Shown piece by piece: positions 50,625 to 61,866 of a stretch of DNA of 64,000 bases. The translations under genes were made by a program, and so were the position numbers. How positions within the stretch are numbered: position 1 is the first letter of the stretch; each line of letters opens with the position of its first letter. Location of the stretch: the NCBI GenBank assembly GCA_026874595.1, contig CM049309.1, positions 18,182,576 through 18,246,575 of the forward strand. The letters are read 5' to 3'. Source of the DNA: Sipunculus nudus (taxonomy: Eukaryota; Annelida; Sipuncula; Golfingiida; Sipunculidae). A model generated the notes under the pieces. The model was given only the letters and a program-made list of their open reading frames with translations, did not search any database and was not told the DNA's origin.

Positions 50625-51810
50625 CAGGCTTGGGTCAAGTACAGGGGGTTAGTACTTGAGTATAAGTACTTCAGAATTTGTCAAGTACAAGTACAAGTAC
50701 ACAATTTTTTAATGTACTTGAGTACAAGTACAGGGGTCTGTACTTGAGTACAAGTACAAGTACTTTTAATTAAAAAACTAAAAAACATTTTTCTGAATAT
50801 TTATTGATAAAACAATAACCTATATTATACACACTGTTACACAGGCAGATATCAGTACTGGTACACAAAAAAGATGGGTTGATGCTCCAATTGCTGAAAG
50901 TTTTTTTTGTTAATCTAGGTAATCCTGGGTGACAGTCTTGATGGCCTTTCAGTATTTATATACACTATTACACAGTCATATATCAGTACACAAGAAATGG
51001 TGCTTTGATGCCTTATTTGCTGCTCGACTTTGCTGAATATTTTTTTTATTCTAGGTAATCCAGGGTGATAGTTTTTATGGCCTTTCACAGTAGTTGGTAA
51101 TAGTTTATGAAAATAAAACTTATACTATAAGAAATATGTATATTATATACACTTTAATTACACAGTTATATTTCAGAACAAAAAAAGGTGCAGTTGATGC
51201 TTGAATTGCTAATTTTTTTTTATTCTAGGTAATCCAAGGAGATGTCTTGATGGACTTTCAGACTTTCACAGCGACTGGGAATAGTTGATGAAAATAATAT
51301 TTAGTTGTCATTTTCATCTACCTTTCATTTAGTTATGCATACACAAGCTGTCATTGCACTTGATGAACATGATACTCAGTGCGTAGTGTTTCCACAAGCC
51401 ATTCATATAATCAGGTCAGAGGATCTGAGCAGTTTAGGACTGAGGTATAGTTTTGGTTCATCAGAACAACTCACGAAACAGGTTGAAATATTCAGTCTAG
51501 TGTCAGTTCTGTCTGAGTCTATCAGACATACATAGTGGTAAGATTTCTGTCTGACCTGAGGTCTCCTAATGCTGTGTTTATGGTTAGGTAGATAAGTGAC
51601 TCTGTATTCAAAGTAATTTTAAAAGAATACAATTACTTGACTAGTACTTGAAATGTACTTGATTTTTCAAGTACATTTTTATCAAGTACAAGTACAGTAC
51701 AAGAACTGTACTTGGTAAAAAGTACCAAGTACAAGTACAGGCCAAGTACTGAAAATTTTGTACTTGAGTACAAGTACCAAGTACAAGTACATGTACTCGA
51801 CCCAAGCCTG
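50625..51810. mobile_element. hAT MITE with 8-bp target duplication and internal tandem units
   Basis: The terminal inverted repeats CAGGCTTGGGTC and GACCCAAGCCTG are perfect and are flanked by GTACTAGG on both sides (50617-50624 and 51811-51818). Subterminal zones of about 130 bp are saturated with AAGTACAAGTACTTGAGTAC. The middle consists of three diverged units of about 170 bp with ATTACACAG, ATATCAGTAC and ATTCTAGGTAATCC-like text. There is no transposase; the 51305-51535 open frame has no known domain. Confidence 0.92.
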
Positions 51811-54229
51811 GTACTAGGTGTTGAATTGTAAAGGATTTTTTTTGTTTTTAAATAGCAGTTAAAATAAGACATGAAAGTAGACCAAGCTTTCATGAAACAC
51901 CTCTAGGGAAAGGAATCAGGCATTGGAAATTTATCTTATATTAATAACCTGTTGCATTCAATGGTCACCTGGAGGTATAATTAAGTGCATCGAGATCATG
52001 AAGAGCCTGGGAACACAGATGTGTGTTTTCCTGTTATTCATCATTATATAAATAAATTTGACACACTGACCTGGTTTCCTCAAATAGATCACAAGGCTAT
52101 CATCAATTTATAATCACAGATATTTATCATGTCCCATTTAAATGTAGCACGGACACAGGAATTTGGTAAAAAACCTTGAACTGTTTTGAACCAAGCAAAG
52201 CTGCAGCACAGCTGTTTTAGTGTGCTGTATTTACTAGACTAGATTATGTGCTGTATTTACTAGACTGATCTTAAAATGTACAACTAATAGAATTTTAGGA
52301 TCAGGCTAAACAGTCCTGTAGAATTGTAAAACCAAAATGAAACTAGAATATGGGTAGTCGACAAGCGCCTAAATCAGAGTGGAACAGGTGAAGTGAGGCA
52401 TGGATTGAATGGCAAGGGGAAATAGAGTGAGGTGTGTTGCATATTAGCATGGATGTCTGCAGCCAAAATGTGTATGTAGGTTGCGCCACCTACCAAAAAT
52501 CCAGAAAGCTGTCCAAGTTGTACATGTCACAGGACAAACTCCGATCCAGTATAATCGTCGATCTTACTAGGACAAAGTCTGATCGGACTTTCTACTAGCA
52601 AAACTCCGATCAGACTTTCTACTAGTAGGATCGGCGATTCTACTAGGACAAACTCCGATCATAGCTTCTACTAGGACAAACTCCAATCAACCAGAGACCA
52701 CAACATAATTAGACTTTCTACTAGTAGAATCGTTGAATCATCAATATAAATATACTAGTTGGATCAAAGCTTCTACTAGGACAAACTCCGATTGAAGTCT
52801 CTACTAGGACAAACTTACCATAATGGTCTAATTTCTGAAACCTGAGATTATAAATAAATTAAACAGTAATATGGTAACCAAATGTTTTATTTATGTATCT
52901 GGCACAAAATGAAGAAATACAAATTCAAGCACATATGATAAAACACAATATCCTAAATGATTATACCCAATATGACTTTCTAAAAGACTTAGAGTATATC
53001 ATGATTGTTTTATACAATATACAGGACAACGGTTGTTTATTAGGTTTTTAATGTGGGGTTAAACACTGGTATATGGTAATGGTTGACATGTTAGGTTTTT
53101 TTTATGTAAAACCGTTATATTTATTCATTGTTTTATGAACTATACTTCTAGAATTCTTGTAATAACGCTGTATTGTATAAAACTGCACTCCTTATAGTGT
53201 ACAGGGAAAATAAAAGATCGGTCATCTGTATGTACTGGTATAAAGTAAGTTTGTGTATAAGGACAGGATGTGAATGAAATATTTTAGATCTATCCTTAAA
53301 TTAAGGAATTTTACATATATACAAGTACATAAAGAGTTTGTGCTTATATGTACTTGTGCTTTTATTTGTATTTTTTAGAATATGAACTTGTATGAATTGT
53401 ACTTACCCAAGGGATGTGTATTTCTGAGAATAAATGTTCTATTTGAAATACCTACATTCAGTATCAGTGGTTTAATTGATAAACATAAGTACAGGTGGAT
53501 GTATATGTCAAGGCCCAGATCCCGATCTGGACCATTCGCCAGACAAATCCCGATCAGGGTTTAGGCCAGACCAAATCCCGATCGGGATCTGGTCTGGACC
53601 AATCGCCGATTGGTCCGGACCAGATGCCGATCAGGATTTGGTCTGGCCTAAACCCCCATCATTAACTTTTAGGAAAGAGAATAAGTTCCTGTCTGAACTG
53701 ATCAAGGTTCAGGTCAGCCCAGACCTAGATTCTGAGCATGCCTATATCCCTGACAGGATGTCTGAAATTATAACTTAATAAGCAATGACAAATGTCAATT
53801 TAGTTTGTAGTCAGTATTAATTTTTCTATCTTAATAACTTAATCAATATTTAAGTTTTGAATTAATTGAGTGATTACATTTATTGTAATTATTTAGTCCT
53901 TGTATTATTTTTCAAAATGAATTATTATTTCCAGTATTTTCATCAGATTGTTTATTCAATTTTTTATATAATAATTGAACTAGTTAAGCTGACTCACTGT
54001 GTAATTGAGTATATATATTTGATGCATTTTGTAGTGAATAAATTGTTAGATGGATGACATATATAAGAAGTTTATTATCATATGAAGTTTTCAGTCCCCA
54101 GATTTCAAATATGGATATTCTTAACTTGTATCAACTCATGAACAGCTTACATTCAAATGAAAAGTCCTGATTTCATAAAACCAACAATTTATAACTTCTC
54201 ATATCAATGTTTTCAACTAAATATATGTA

Positions 54230-57073
54230 TATGTCGAGGGAAGAATGAGAATCAGGGAAGATCCGGAATCCTCCCGGGAAAAATCAGAATTCTGATTTTT
54301 CCCGGGAAAAATGAGAATCCAGAGATGGTATGAAGGGATTCCCATTCTTCCCGGGAAGAATGAGAATTCTCATTCTTCCTGGGACAAATGATAATTCCAG
54401 TCTCTCCCGGGAAAATTGAGAATTCTAATTTTTCCCAGGAGAGATTGGAATCCAGTTTTGAAATTCAAACCTGGGAAAAATGATAATTCCCATGCCTGGA
54501 ACTAACATGAAAATATCTGGTTAATTAATTCATTTATAATTGTGCCATATTAAACTTGTTCATGCATCCTTTTCATCAGTGTTAGAGATTAAAATGTTCA
54601 ATAAGTATGTTACCCCAGTTACACTCTATTATTTAGCATATAAAATAACCGGTATATGTTTTTCATGGCTGAACTTAACATGGATAGATGTCAGAAGCTC
54701 ACTGACAACTTGTCAGATGTGTTACTCAATCTAACATAGATGTTTATCTTCACTGAAGTGTAGATTAAAAATATTCACATCTACAAATCTTTATAATTGT
54801 ATCCGCCAAAACAGAGTTTTGCGGATACTATGTTTTCAGCTGGCCGCCGCCGCCGCGTAGGTGTCCGGAGAACTCCTCCGTAACCGCTGGGCGGAATTTT
54901 CCGAAACCCGGGATTATGTTCGGGTCACATGTGAACTGCTGCGCCCCGATTTTGTTTGACCTCTGACCTTTCCTTTGCGCTCTGCGTCCGTTTGTGCGTC
55001 TGTTTCCACACATAAACCCACATATCTCGGGAACTGTTTGACCGATCAGGAAAATTATGCACAAATGTAGCCCTCGGAGAGCTATATAACATACACCAAA
55101 AATGGTGGCGCCACCTGCAACCATGTTTGCACAGTGTCCATCTGTTCGTCTGCCTTGGGTTAAAATCACTCATATCTCTGCAGTGACTTGACTAATTCAC
55201 CTGAAATTGGGCATGCTTATACATCCTGGATAGCTTTTCTGATTTTATGACAGGTGGCGCCACCTACATTCACGTTTACGCTGCAGACATCCAAGCTCAT
55301 ATCTCGGGAACCGTTTGACCGATCAGGAAAATTCTTTTGCACAAATGTAGCCCTTGGAGAGCTTTATAACATACACCAAAAATGGTGGCGCCACCTGCAA
55401 CCATGTTTGCACAGTGTCCATCTGTTCGTCTGCCTTGGGTTAAAATCACTCATATCTCTGCAGTGACTTGACTAATTCACCTGAAATTGGGCATGCGTAT
55501 ACATCCTGGATAGCTTTTCTGATTTTATGACAGGTGGCGCCACCTACATTCACGTTTATGCTGCAGACATCAAAGCTCATATCTCGGGAACCCTTTGACC
55601 GATCAGGAAAATTCTTTTGCACAAATGTAGCCCTTGGAGAGCTTTATAACATACACCAAAAATGGTGGCGCTACCTGCAACCATGTTTGCACAGTGTCCA
55701 TCTGTTTGTCTGCCTTGGGTTAAAATCACTCATATCTCCGCAGTGACTTGACTAATTCACCTGAAATTTGGCATGCGTATACATCCTGGATAGCTTTTCT
55801 GATTTTATGACAGGTGGCGCCACCTACATTCACGTTGACGCTGCAGACATCCAAGCTCATATCTCAGGAACCGTTTGACCGATCAGGAAAATTTTTTTTG
55901 CACAAATGTAGCCCTTGGAGAGCTTTATAACATACACCGAAAATGGTGGCACCACCTGCAACCATGTTTGCACAGTGTCCATCTGTTCGTCTGCCTTGGG
56001 TTAAAATCACTCCTATTTCTGCAGTGGTTTGACTTATTCACCTGAAATTCGGCATGCTTATACATCCTGGATAGCTTTTCTGATTTTATGACAGGTGGCG
56101 CCACCTACAATCAAGTTTACGCTGCAGACATCCAAGCTCATATCTAGGGAACCGTTTGACCGATTGGGCCAAAATTTTGCATGTGTATAAATCTCACATA
56201 GCTCTTTATCATACACAAAACTGGTGGCGCCACCTGCAGCCATGTTTGCACAGCTCCCATCTGTTTGTCTGCCATGGGATAAAATCACTCATATCTCGGC
56301 AGTGGTTTGACATATCTGCCTAAAATTTTGCAAGTTTATACATCCCCGACAGCTCTCTTGATTTATGACAGGTGGCGCCACCTGCATTCTAGTTTATGCA
56401 GCAGATATCCAAGCTCATATCTTGGGAACCGTTTGACCGATTGGGCCAAAGTTTTGCATGTGTATAGAGCTTTCTGGATTTTTTGGTAGGTAGCGCAACC
56501 TACATACACAATTTGGCTGCAGACATCCATGCTAATATGCAACACTTCAGCCGTTCCACTCTGATTTAGGCGGATACAAGTAGTCGCTTGTCGACTACCC
56601 GTATTCTAGTTCAATCATGTGTGCTAAGAACTAATATGAAAATATCAGGTGTGCTTGTTTTCAGCTTACATGTGATGGGTTTAGTACTATCATGTGTGAA
56701 TAAAACTGATTTCAACAGAAATGTGTCAGCAATGGCCAGTTAATAACATTAAAGTTGGTTATAATACTGTTGTAAAATATGCAAACTTAACCCACCTTAA
56801 CTACTGAAAGGTTATCATTTAACAAATTGGTGCTGGCTGGGAAAAATCAGAATTCTGGTTTTTCCCGGGAAAAACCAGAATTCCCATTCTTCCTGGGAAA
56901 AATGAGAATCAAATCATAGTATGAAATGATTCTCATTTTTCCCGGGAAGAATGGGAATCCCCATTATTCCTGGGAACAATAGGAATTCTCATTTTTCCCG
57001 GGAAAAATCAGGATTCTCATTTTTCCCGGGAGGATTCCGGATCTTCCCAGATTCTCATTCTTCCCTCGACATA
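54230..57073. mobile_element. family B MITE inside family A, split by HINE-1
   Basis: The ends are TATGTCGAGGGAAGAATGAG and CTCATTCTTCCCTCGACATA, flanked by TA (54228-54229 and 57074-57075). The modules are TTCCCGGGAAAAATGAGAAT and its reverse, quite unlike those of family A although the termini match. The comparison with the intact family A copy gives the empty site. Confidence 0.88.
54797..56610 (+). mobile_element. HINE-1 copy d, innermost insertion, best preserved
   Basis: The 5' end is TTGTATCCGCCAAAACAGAG followed by a fold-back (TTTTGCGGATAC). The 3' end is GGCGGATACAA, then the hairpin GTAGTCG-CTTGT-CGACTAC, then CCGTATTCTAGT. Between them are five to six core units of 277-281 bp (CATATCTCGGGAACCGTTTG at about 55021, 55298, 55578, 55858, 56139 and 56416), each with GGTGGCGCCACC palindromes. 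Units two to four are nearly identical, suggesting recent expansion. Confidence 0.9.
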
Positions 57074-57612
57074 TATATTCATGTTTTTATTACATATATC
57101 AATATATATAAAATCATATTTTTACACAAGTTGATTTATTATTTTCATGTCTTAACCTTATGGAATATAATGTTCAGCCAAAAGCCTGCTCTAGTCTGCC
57201 ATAGAATCTCAACCAGGAACTGGTCCAGACCAGATCCCGATCAGGGTTTAGGCCAGACTTAATCCTGATCGGGATTTGGTCTGGACCAATCAGAAATTGG
57301 TCCAGCCCAAATCCCTATCGAGATTAGGTCTGGACCAATTCCTGATTGGTTGACGATTGGTCCAGACCAGATCCCGATCAGGATTTGGTCTTGCCTAAAC
57401 CCCGATCAGAATCTGGTCTGGACAATGGCTGGACCAGATCCCAATCGGGTTTAGGCCGGACCAAATCCTGATCGGGATCTGGTCTGGACCAATCGCCGAT
57501 TGGTCCAGATCAGGATCTGGGCTTTGACATATATATTGCATTTTTTTGCTGTGAATTTAACACAGGATGTGAATGAAATATTTTAGATCAATAATCAGGA
57601 ATTTTACATATA

Positions 57613-59371
57613 TATGTCGAGGCCAAGATCAGAATCTGGCCCAATTTAAAACTGGGCCAGCCTAGATCAAAATTTTGATTTGGACTGGCCCAGATCAAAA
57701 TTCTAATCTGGGCCAGACCAGTTTTAAACTGGGCCAGCCCAGATTAAAATTTTGATCTGGGCCGGTCCAGATTCAAATTCTGTGGTGAAGACTTCAGGAT
57801 TTAAATCTGGTCTGGACTGATTTTAAACTAGGCTGGCCCAGATTAGAATTTTGATCTGGGCTTGTTAAGTTTACAATCCTGTGGTGGACTGATTTTAAAC
57901 TGGGCTGGCCCAGATCAAAATTTTAATCAGGGCTAGTCAAGATTACAATCCTGTGGTGGACTGATTTTAAACTGAGCCTAACCAGATTAGAATCCTAATC
58001 TAATCTTAGGCTAGCTTGATTTTTATAATCTTAAATCAGATAATACAGTAAACATTTATTCCAGATACACCATTTTGAAGGGGCCAAACACATAATGAAC
58101 AAGATCATTTAAAATTTATTATTAATATTTTTTAAAAAAGCTAACAAACAAATGTAATGTGCTTCTTTGGTTTCTTCTATCCTTCAAGCATGCAAGTTCA
58201 CATTTGAAATTCACCTAAACCAACTACCACAATTGATCACAGTTTAGAATATGTGTAAGTTCTGAGACATCTACTTGACTTAATATCAAAATTTTCAACT
58301 TAAATGAGATAATAATCTGTTCTGAATATCAAAATTATATGTGTAATATTAAATATATACATGCATAATTAAAAACCAGCTTTTCTCATTTATAAGTGAA
58401 CAAAAGTAATTTATCAGTCTTGATGCTCATTTGGGTGAGCCACATGACATTGTGCCCTAATATGGGGCTAGGGAGACCTTTGTGATACCATTACTGTAAT
58501 TTTCAATAGCAGAAAATCCACAGCTGAGAAAATGATATAATTGCTGTCATTTGGCAGTCTCAAAAATAATGGTGAACATGCGTGAAAACTGGATAAGAAT
58601 TTTATTTCAGAGGGTGACAAACATGGTGGAGGTTTCACTTTGGAGTTAATAACTTAAAAAAAGCTAATCTATTAACTGATAACTAATCTCAATTGAAGAT
58701 AGTTAAATGCTGCAATACAAATATTCTCTACCTTCAATTGTTAAAATGCTGAGTTGGTGAATATTGTTCCCAATGTTCTATCTAAATACATTAGGATTGT
58801 GTTAATAATTTACACAAATTAGCAAATATCAACCTATTTTATATACACTAGATATATATTTTTCTGTTTGCTAAATTTCAGTCACCTAATTTCAATGAAT
58901 AAATATGACAGGAGTCCAACCAATGATATTTTCAAAGAAAATGAAATAAATTCATAAAATATTAATTATTATTGACTTTCAATGTTTTACAAATTCTTGG
59001 AATTGATTAAAGGCCAGCTAGGTAAATATAGTGTAATAGAAGCCAGCTTGGAGTAGATTAGGATTCTGATCTGGGCTGGTCCAGTTTAAAATTAGTCCAC
59101 AACAGGATTGTTAACCTGACCAGCCCAGATCAAAATTCTAATCTCAGCTGGCCCAGTTTAAAATCAGTCCAGACCAGATTTAATCCTGAAGGTCTTCACC
59201 ACAGGATTTTAATCTGGACCGGCCCAGATCAAAATTTTAATCTGGGCCGGCCCAGTTTAAAACTGGTCTGGCCCAGATTAGAATTTTGATCTGGACCGGT
59301 CCAAATCAAAATTTTGATCTAGGCTGGCCCAGTTTTAAATTGGGTCAGATTCTAATCTGGGCCTCGACATA
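57613..59371. mobile_element. family D MITE inside family E
   Basis: The ends are TATGTCGAGGCCAAGATCAG and TGGGCCTCGACATA, flanked by TA (57611-57612 and 59372-59373). The arms are arrays of CAGATCAAAATTTTGATCTG and GGCCAGCCCAGTTTAAAA modules. The interior (about 58.0-59.0 kb) is AT-rich and non-coding. The flanks match an uninterrupted internal repeat of family E at about 53262-53400, which acts as an empty-site reference. Confidence 0.88.
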
Positions 59372-60848
59372 TACAAGTAGATAAACTGTTTGTGCTAACA
59401 TGTGCTTATACTTATATATTTGTAATTTTTTATCAAATAAAATTGTATGAATATGTTTGAATGAAACATTTAGATGTATATCTGTGACTTGTATATATAA
59501 TCGTAGCATATTGTTTTATCATATGTGCTTGTATTTATTTTTCTTTATTTTTTTTCAAATACATAAATAAAACATTTGGTTAAAATATTACTGTGTTTTA
59601 ATCATTTTAATATCAGGTTTCAGAAATTAGGTGAATTATGGAAAGTTTCTCCTAGTAGAGACTACAATCGGAGTTTGTCCTAGTAGAGACTACAATCAGA
59701 GTGTGTCCCAGTAGAGACTACGGTCGGAGTTTTCCTAGTAGAATCGGTAGAAAGTCTATGTTGTGGTCTCTGGTTGATTGGAGTTTGTCCTAGTAGAGGC
59801 TATGATCAGAGTTTATCCCAGTAGAATCGCCAATCTTACTAGTAGAAAGTCTGATCAGAGTTTCTCCTAGTACGATCGACAATTCAACTGGATTTTTTAA
59901 TTTTAGGTAGAAAAGTCAAACCACTACATGTATATGAGTGATTTTATCCTACAGCAGACAAACAGAAAGACTTGTGCAAAAATGGTGGCAGGTGGCGGCA
60001 CCAATTTTGTGTATGATTACGAGCTGTGTTAGATCTAAGCACATGCAAAATTTCAGGGGGACATGTCCAACCAGTCCTGAGATATAAGCCTGAATGTCTG
60101 CAGCGTTAACATAAATGTAGGTGGCACCACCTGCCACAAAAAAATCGAGAAATCTATCCAAGATGAATAAACACGCAAAATTTTTTGACAGATAAGTAAA
60201 ACCACTACAAAGATATGAGTGATTTTAGTCCAAGGCAGACAAACAGACGGACGCTGTGCAAAAATGGTTGCAGGTGGCACCCCCAGTTTTGCGTATGATA
60301 AAGAGGTTTGTGAGATCTACACACATGCAAAATTTTGGCCCAATCGGTCAAACGGTTCCCGAGATATGAGCTTGGATGTCTGCAGCGAGAACGTGAATGT
60401 AGGTGGCGCCTCATGTCATAAAATAAAGGAAGCTATCAAGGATTTATACGCATGCTGAATATTAGGGATATGAGTGATTTTAACCCAAGGCAGATGAACA
60501 GATGGACACTGTGCAAACATGGTTGCAGGTGGCACCATCATTTTTTGTGTATGTTATAAAGCTATCCAAGGGCTACATTTGTACAAAAGTTTTTTCCTGA
60601 TCGGTCAAACGGTTCCTGAGATATGTGGGTTTATGTATGGAGACAGACGCACAAATGGACGCTGGGCAGAGAGGAAAGGTCAGAGGTCAAAATAAAATCG
60701 GGGCACAGCAGTTCACATGTGACCAAATATAATCCCAGGTTTCGTAAAATTCCACCCAACAGTTACAGAGGAGTTCTCCGGACACCTACGTGCCGGCGGC
60801 TTTGGCTAAAAACCTAGCATCCGCAAAACTCTGTTTTGGCGGATACAA

Positions 60849-61620
60849 TTAATTACTTTGTCAAGTTCCATTTCATGTTATAAATATAATGACCAAAACC
60901 CAAAGCTGAACAAGTCAAAAACTGTTTTTAAAACATTAAAATTGCCGAGGCTAACATACATTTATCAACATAACATGCCAGGGTATCAACTTAACAAATA
61001 AAGACAATAAAAACCTTGCACCACTGATGCCACACATAGTATTAAGAAGTTTACAGCAATAAGGCTGTCCAATCTGACTGACATGCATAATTATTACTAA
61101 CATCATCATCATTAGTAACATGCAGAATTTCTAAAACAGTTTGACCAATATCTTATTTAGTCAACTTGTTTGATTTTATTTTTGTTATACTGTGTAAGGG
61201 CATGAGAATAATAGGTGTCAGAGATGTAACAATGCATCAAATAACTGATGCATTTAATTGGATGCCCCAAATTATAATAAGAAAGTTTTCAAAATAATCC
61301 ATGAAATCATTTCTCTTAACTTTTGCATGTATTCAACAAAATGACCAAATAAGTTCAAATCAATTGAATGAATTCAGAAGGAAATATTCACAAATGTGCA
61401 GTCACTTAGTCTTATGCACTATTAAACCTTGGAACATGGAGATCTAGCATGCAGAATGCGGATAAAAATGAATACTGACTTCAGGTAAAATAAGATGAGA
61501 TTCCTTATGTGTGGATCAGGGATGTGGAATGAGTGCTGGTTCCACCTGGTATTACAGAGTGACACAGAGAAAATACACATGAAACGTCTCAACACGCATT
61601 CCACATTCTGTACATAAGGA
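60849..61620. other. unassigned AT-rich sequence
   Basis: Between the nest and a minisatellite. No gene, RNA or repeat is recognised. Confidence 0.4.
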
Positions 61621-61866
61621 ATCTTAGCTTTAGACCTAACATTTAATTATCTTAGCTTTAGACCTGACATTTAATCATCTTAGCTTAAGACCTGACATTC
61701 AATTATCTTAGCTTAAGATCCTGACATTTAATTATCTTAGCTTCACACCTGACATTTAATTATCTTAGCTTTAGACCTGACATTTTATTATCTTAGCTTA
61801 AGACCTGACATTTAATAATTTTAGCTTCAGACCTGACATTTGATCTTAGCTTTCGACCTAAAATTT
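61621..61866. repeat. 28-30 bp minisatellite
   Basis: About nine units of ATCTTAGCTTTAGACCTGAC followed by ATTTAATT, with small changes (AGCTTAAG, AGCTTCA). It directly abuts the 3' end of the following HINE. Confidence 0.92.

Larger units (their letters stand above)
53504..57531. mobile_element. family A MITE, second copy, split by family B
   Basis: The ends are TATGTCAAGGCCCAGATCC and GGATCTGGGCTTTGACATA, with TA flanks (53502-53503 and 57532-57533). Its interior matches the intact copy at 30393-30911 in reverse: AACCAACAATTTATAACT before 54230 and TTATTATTTTCATGTCTTA after 57073. This shows that the middle 2.8 kb is a later insertion. Confidence 0.88.
52546..59891. mobile_element. family E element inside HINE-1 copy c
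   Basis: The left arm begins CCAGTATAATCGTCGATC and the right arm, read in reverse, CCAGTTGAATTGTCGATC. Both continue with TACTAGGA-AAA-TCTGATC-GACTTTCTACTAG modules. The inverted similarity extends inward past the modules (AAATAAAACATTTGGTTA is shared between about 52880 and 59570). Exact termini are uncertain by about 20 bp (TGTCACAGGAC precedes at the left). Families A and D are inserted in its interior. Confidence 0.7.
52341..60848 (-). mobile_element. HINE-1 copy c, outermost shell of the nest
   Basis: The 3' end AACTAGAATATGGGTAGTCG is at 52341 (hairpin partly deleted) and the 5' end GGCGGATACAA at 60848. Its core is split: a unit breaks off after GAAAGCTGTCCAAGTTGTAC near 52525 and resumes with ATTTTAGGTAGAAAAGTCAA near 59901, exactly the next words of the uninterrupted unit at about 1216-1260. 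Everything between is inserted DNA. Confidence 0.8.
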
